Shown piece by piece: positions 6,293 to 10,041 of a DNA stretch of 10,041 nt. How positions within the stretch are numbered: position 1 is the first letter of the stretch; every line of letters begins with the position of its first letter. Source of the DNA: Zoogloeaceae bacterium. GTDB taxonomy: Bacteria > Pseudomonadota > Gammaproteobacteria > Burkholderiales > Rhodocyclaceae. The notes beneath the pieces are model-generated. The model saw nothing but the letters and a program-made list of their open reading frames with translations. It was not told the DNA's origin and did not search any database. Made by a program: the position numbers and the translations under genes. The DNA lies in the NCBI GenBank assembly GCA_031281985.1, contig JAITEO010000214.1, positions 1 through 10,041 of the forward strand, read 5' to 3'.

Positions 6293-7813
6293 ATGATGCG
6301 CTTTTTCCGTTTGCTCAGAATCTTCTTCATCGCCGCCCGCTACGGGCTGGATGACATGGTGTTGAGCATGGCGGCGGCGCATGGGGTGGCGCGTTGGGTG
6401 CGGCGGGTGTTGTTCTGGCGGGATTTGACACGCCCGAGGGCGGAACGGTTGCGGCTGGCGTTGGAGCGGCTGGGGCCGATTTTCGTCAAGTTCGGGCAGA
6501 TGCTCTCCACCCGCCGCGATCTGTTGCCGCCGGACATCGCCGACGAACTGGCGCGCTTGCAGGATCAGGTGCCGCCCTTTTCGCCGGAGATTGCCCTCCT
6601 GGAAATCGAACGCGCCTATGGACGGCCGGTGCGGGAGGTGTTCGGCGTTTTCGACGCCACATGCGTCGCTTCGGCTTCCATCGCGCAGGTGCATTTCGCC
6701 ACCTTGCCGGACGGGCGCGAAGTGGCGGTGAAGATCCTGCGGCCGGACATGCGCGGCGTCATCGAGCACGACCTGGCGCTGATGGACATGGCCGCCTGGC
6801 TGCTGGAAAAAATCTGGGCGGATGGCCGCCGCCTGAAGGCGCGCGCGGTGGTGGCGGAATTCGCCAAGTATCTGCGCGACGAACTGGATTTGATGCGCGA
6901 AGCCGCCAACTGTTCGCAATTGCGGCGCAACTTCCTCGATTCCAATCTGCTCATCGTGCCGGAAGTCTTCTGGGAATGGTGCACCCCCACCGTGATGGTG
7001 ATGCAGCGCATGCAGGGCACGCCCATTTCCCGGATCGACGCCCTGCGCGCGCGCGGCATCGATCTGCAGCGGCTCTCCACGGCGGGCGTGGAGATTTTCT
7101 TCACCCAGGTGTTCCGCGATGGCTTCTTCCATGCCGACATGCATCCCGGCAACATCTTCGTGCACGACGACGGCCGCTACATCGCGCTGGATTTCGGCAT
7201 CGTCGGCACGCTCACCAATACCGACAAGAACTACCTGGCACAGAATTTCCTCGCCTTCTTCCGGCGCGATTACAAACGAGTGGCCGAAACGCACGTGGAA
7301 TCCGGCTGGGCGCCGCAGGATACGCGCATCGACGAGTTCGAGGCGGCAATCCGCGCCGTGTGCGAACCCATCTTCGATCGTCCCCTGAAGGACATTTCCT
7401 TCGGCAAGGTGTTGCTGCGCCTGTTCCAGACCAGCCGCCGCTTCAACGTGGAGATTCAGCCGCAACTCATCATGTTGCAGAAAACCCTGCTCAATATCGA
7501 AGGACTGGGGCGGCAACTCGATCCGGAACTGGATCTGTGGAAGACCGCCAAACCCTTTCTCGAACGCTGGATGAGCGAACAACTGGGCTGGCGCGGCTTC
7601 CTGCGCGGCGTGCGGCAGGAAGCGCCGCATTGGGCGCAGCTTCTGCCGCAACTGCCGCGCCTTCTGGAAAACGCCCTGCAACCTGCGAGCGCCACGCCGG
7701 ACAAGGCGCTGCAAAAGGAAGTGCGCCGCGTCCACGCCGCCCTGCGCGGACAAAACTGCTGGCTGGCGCTGCTGGCGGCCTTGCTGGCGCTGCTGCTCTT
7801 GCGGATATGGTAA
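6293..7813 (+). CDS. ubiB: UbiB, ubiquinone biosynthesis atypical kinase/ATPase
   Basis: A 506-residue member of the UbiB/ADCK (ABC1) protein kinase-like family, needed for ubiquinone synthesis; the family acts as an ATPase with the membrane-associated Ubi proteins. All hallmark motifs are present: KFGQ (66-69, the family-specific KxGQ), the A/S-rich loop ASASIAQVH (126-134) replacing a normal P-loop, the nucleotide-binding lysine in VAVKI (K147), ELD (197-199, the ExD motif), HADMHPGN (280-287) and DFG (300-302). The C-terminus is hydrophobic (about 490-503), suggesting membrane association; the protein is shorter than E. coli UbiB (546). The start could be the ATG at 6293 or the adjacent one at 6296, which would give the more typical MRFF start; the ribosome site is poor either way. 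UbiE and UbiJ genes, often upstream, are absent; a repeat-filled gap precedes it. Its stop overlaps the helicase start by ATGGTAA. Confidence 0.97.
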   Translation: MMRFFRLLRIFFIAARYGLDDMVLSMAAAHGVARWVRRVLFWRDLTRPRAERLRLALERLGPIFVKFGQMLSTRRDLLPPDIADELARLQDQVPPFSPEIALLEIERAYGRPVREVFGVFDATCVASASIAQVHFATLPDGREVAVKILRPDMRGVIEHDLALMDMAAWLLEKIWADGRRLKARAVVAEFAKYLRDELDLMREAANCSQLRRNFLDSNLLIVPEVFWEWCTPTVMVMQRMQGTPISRIDALRARGIDLQRLSTAGVEIFFTQVFRDGFFHADMHPGNIFVHDDGRYIALDFGIVGTLTNTDKNYLAQNFLAFFRRDYKRVAETHVESGWAPQDTRIDEFEAAIRAVCEPIFDRPLKDISFGKVLLRLFQTSRRFNVEIQPQLIMLQKTLLNIEGLGRQLDPELDLWKTAKPFLERWMSEQLGWRGFLRGVRQEAPHWAQLLPQLPRLLENALQPASATPDKALQKEVRRVHAALRGQNCWLALLAALLALLLLRIW

Positions 7814-9858
7814 CGAGGAGCGCCGATACCGATCCCCAGGCCAGAACCGCCGCCGCCGCGCCGGAACCCTCGCCGGGCGTCCTGTCGTGGATCAACGATC
7901 TCCGGAATCTGCGCCAGGCAGTGGAAAACCGGCGCGCGCTCGCACACCAGGAAAACGCGCGCGGCAAGAACACGTTTTCCGGCGAAACGGCTGGGATCGA
8001 ACCGGCGATCGAGGAAGTCGAAGCCTGGGAAGCCGATATCCGGGAGACCGCCCACGGCGGGATCGATCTGGACATGGGCGTGCTGGCGGCGGGCGAGCGC
8101 CTGCCGCTCGCCGGCCTGCTCGCCGACCTGCTGCGCCGCGAGGCGCGCTGGCTGGACGCCCTGTCGCTGGCCGACATTTCCGATGACGAAAACGTCCTGC
8201 TCTTTGGCGCGAACAACCGCTGCCTGCGCGTGCGCGCCGAACGCATCAAGCCGCTGGTTCGCCTGCTGATCGATCTCTTCGACGGACACCGCCACGGGCC
8301 GCTGCGCCTTTCCCGCTTCGATGCCGAACGCCTCGACTTCTTGCTGGATACGCGCCGCTGGCAGTTCCACGGACCGGAATCCGTGCGCCAACTGGCAGAG
8401 CGCCTGCGCGCGGCGCAGGGCGTGCAGGCGGTCGAGCCGCCCAGGGGACTGCGCCTCGAACTGCGCGACTATCAGCGCCGTGGACTGGCCTGGCTGCAAT
8501 ATCTGCGCCAGCACGGACTCTCCGGCATCCTCGCCGACGACATGGGCCTGGGCAAGACCGCGCAGACGCTGGCGCACCTGCTGTGCGAAAAGGAAGCCGG
8601 ACGCCTGACGCATCCGGCGCTGGTGGTCTTGCCGACCTCGCTCATCTTCAACTGGAAAAACGAGGCCGCCCGCTACGCGCCCGATCTGCGCGTGCTGAGC
8701 CTGCACGGTCAAGGCCGCCAACAGCGTTTTGCCCATATCCCGGAATACGACGTCATCCTCACCACCTACCCGCTGCTCTGGCGCGACGGCGAGGCGTTGC
8801 GCGCGCACGCGTACTACCTGCTGGTGCTCGATGAGGCGCAGATGGTGAAGAACGCGCGCAGCAAGAGCGCGAAAGAAATCCGCCGCATCCGCGCCACGCA
8901 CCGCCTTTGTCTCACGGGCACGCCGCTGGAAAACCATCTGGGCGAACTGTGGACGCAGTTCGATTTTCTCCTGCCGGGCTTCTTGGGCGATTTGAAGAGT
9001 TTTACCCGCGTGTGGCGCAATCCCATCGAAAAACATGGCGATGCGCTGCGCCGCGAGCTGCTGGCGCGGCGCATCCGTCCCTTCGTCCTGCGCCGGAAGA
9101 AGGACGAGGTGGCCACCGAATTGCCCTCCAAGACCACCATCATCCGCAGCGTGGAGCTTGCCGGCGGCCAGCGCGATCTGTACGCCGCGGTGCGCGCCGC
9201 GATGGATGAACGGGTGCGCGCCCGGATTGCCCAGTATGGGTTGTCGCAAAGCCAGATGGTCATCCTGGACGCGCTCCTGAAATTGCGGCAGGTCTGCTGC
9301 GATCCGCGCCTGGTTCGCTCTGCCGCCGCGCGCCGGATCCGCGAAAGCGCCAAACTTTCCCTGCTCATGGACATGCTGCCGGAGATGGTGGCGGAAGGAC
9401 GGCGCATCCTGCTGTTTTCCCAATTCACCAGCATGCTCGATCTCATCCAGATCGAACTGGACAACGCCCGCCTGCCCTACCTGCGTCTCACCGGCGAAAC
9501 ACGGGATCGGGAAACGCCCATCCAGGCGTTCCAGGCCAAGGCGGCGCCGATTTTCCTCATCAGCCTGAAAGCGGGCGGCGTGGGACTGAACCTGACGGCG
9601 GCGGATACCATCATCCACTACGACCCCTGGTGGAATCCCGCGGTGGAAAACCAGGCCACCGACCGCGCCTACCGCTTGGGACAGGACAAGCCGGTATTCG
9701 TGTATAAGCTGATCATCGCGGGCAGCATCGAAGAAAAAATCCTCGCCCTGCAAGAAAAAAAAGCCAGCCTTGCCACCAGCATCCTCTCCGAAGGACAGGC
9801 CAACACCCAAAAGTTCAACCCCGAAGACCTCGCCGCCCTGCTCGCGCCCCTGCAATGA
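7807..9858 (+). CDS. SNF2-family DEAD/DEAH-type helicase, compact form
   Basis: A 683-residue Swi2/Snf2 superfamily 2 ATPase, expected to be an ATP-driven double-stranded DNA translocase acting on nucleoprotein complexes; the exact role is unknown. The ATPase core shows [10 protein letters not shown] (221-230), Walker A DDMGLGKT (244-251), PTSLIFNW, Walker B DEAQ (342-345), LTGTPLEN (369-376), [13 protein letters not shown] (535-547), AGGVGLNLT (589-597) and DRAYRLGQ (619-626). The region before the core (about 69-215) matches the accessory segment of bacterial SNF2 proteins (AWEADI, then IDLDMGV--GERLPL at 86-101). No SWIM-type CxC zinc finger is present, and such relatives are often 900 residues or more, so this looks N-terminally or internally shortened. 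The ATG at 7807 overlaps the ubiB stop, suggesting translational coupling. No Shine-Dalgarno is seen, and the frame is open further upstream inside ubiB, so the start is less certain than the rest. Confidence 0.92.
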   Translation: MVTRSADTDPQARTAAAAPEPSPGVLSWINDLRNLRQAVENRRALAHQENARGKNTFSGETAGIEPAIEEVEAWEADIRETAHGGIDLDMGVLAAGERLPLAGLLADLLRREARWLDALSLADISDDENVLLFGANNRCLRVRAERIKPLVRLLIDLFDGHRHGPLRLSRFDAERLDFLLDTRRWQFHGPESVRQLAERLRAAQGVQAVEPPRGLRLELRDYQRRGLAWLQYLRQHGLSGILADDMGLGKTAQTLAHLLCEKEAGRLTHPALVVLPTSLIFNWKNEAARYAPDLRVLSLHGQGRQQRFAHIPEYDVILTTYPLLWRDGEALRAHAYYLLVLDEAQMVKNARSKSAKEIRRIRATHRLCLTGTPLENHLGELWTQFDFLLPGFLGDLKSFTRVWRNPIEKHGDALRRELLARRIRPFVLRRKKDEVATELPSKTTIIRSVELAGGQRDLYAAVRAAMDERVRARIAQYGLSQSQMVILDALLKLRQVCCDPRLVRSAAARRIRESAKLSLLMDMLPEMVAEGRRILLFSQFTSMLDLIQIELDNARLPYLRLTGETRDRETPIQAFQAKAAPIFLISLKAGGVGLNLTAADTIIHYDPWWNPAVENQATDRAYRLGQDKPVFVYKLIIAGSIEEKILALQEKKASLATSILSEGQANTQKFNPEDLAALLAPLQ

Positions 9859-9874
9859 CGGCACGCCCAATTGG

Positions 9875-10041
9875 TCAATCCGCCGTTTCCGGCGAAGGCT
9901 GGGCGGCTCTGGCGGCATTGAAGTCGAAGGCCTTGCGCGCAGGCTCCGAAAGAGGGCCGCGGTCGTTGGAGCCGTCCCAGACATGATTGCAGGCTTCCAG
10001 TAGTTCCTTCGGCCATTTGCGGCGGGGGAGGATGCGATCCA
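9875..10041 (-). CDS. Unidentified protein, C-terminal 54 residues, gene cut by window edge
   Basis: On the minus strand, entering from the right edge, an open frame runs 54 codons to a TGA at 9877-9875. It reads DRILPRRKWPKELLEACN from the edge, continues HVWDGSNDRGPLSEPARKAF, and ends QPSPETAD. Charged and aromatic residues are distributed as in a real globular C-terminus followed by a short disordered tail. The other two minus-strand frames give low-complexity Pro/Arg/Ser-rich sequence and run on into the helicase gene. It is convergent with the helicase, with only 16 bases between the two stops. I do not recognise the family. The start and most of the gene lie beyond the window. Confidence 0.6.
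   Translation of the reverse strand, partial: DRILPRRKWPKELLEACNHVWDGSNDRGPLSEPARKAFDFNAARAAQPSPETAD

Noticed and set aside
5188..6330. 380-codon minus-strand frame over the end of yhdP and the repeat mosaic
   Set aside because: It translates four different palindromic repeats and the antisense of yhdP and ubiB, giving low-complexity Pro/Arg/Gly sequence.
6394..7806. Possible long N-terminal extension of the helicase overlapping ubiB
   Set aside because: The frame is open, but its translation is the shifted shadow of ubiB, Arg/Ala/Gly-rich without SWIM or other SNF2-associated motifs.
7780..7815. Programmed -1 frameshift fusing UbiB to the helicase
   Set aside because: No canonical slippery heptamer was found near the overlap. 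The ATGGTAA overlap explains coupling more simply.
9881..9894. CGCCG/CGGCG hairpin as terminator between the convergent genes
   Set aside because: The stem is only 5 bp, lies inside the coding end of the minus-strand gene and has no T-run on either side.
7456..9984. 842-codon open frame on the minus strand across the helicase and the end of ubiB
   Set aside because: It is antisense to intact SNF2 motifs and has no recognisable domain. In the right-edge region a different minus-strand frame looks coding.

Overview
The window is GC-rich, gene-dense chromosomal DNA, most likely from a betaproteobacterium. This placement rests on the protein families (PpnP, YajQ, YhdP, UbiB, bacterial SNF2 helicase) and on their sequence character; Rhodocyclales-like is a guess, since there is no 16S or other lineage marker. 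No plasmid, phage, transposase, CRISPR, tRNA or rRNA was seen.

Layout: 1-417 holds no gene and is a patchwork of inverted and dispersed repeats. At 418-744 is ppnP (nucleoside phosphorylase). The gap 745-894 holds a repeat remnant and stem-loops. At 895-1389 is yajQ (nucleotide or cyclic-di-GMP binding protein). At 1511-5650 is yhdP, a giant inner-membrane-anchored AsmA-like protein. The gap 5651-6292 is a 642-base gene-free mosaic of at least four repeat families. At 6293-7813 is ubiB (ubiquinone biosynthesis), whose stop overlaps the start of a compact SNF2-type helicase at 7807-9858. A convergent minus-strand gene enters from the right edge and stops at 9875; only its last 54 residues are visible and I do not recognise it.

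The plus-strand genes do not form one obvious pathway: nucleoside salvage, a small nucleotide-binding effector, envelope lipid homeostasis, quinone synthesis and a DNA translocase. Only ubiB and the helicase look translationally linked. The other genes are separated by 120 to 640 bases, much of it repeat-derived.

I found no convincing new biological system. The parts most worth a second look are a repeat family with a GGGGAGGG-type hairpin, present in several full or partial copies in both orientations; the helicase, which appears to lack the N-terminal half often seen in its relatives; a C-rich in-frame linker in yhdP that resembles the repeat; and the unidentified convergent gene.
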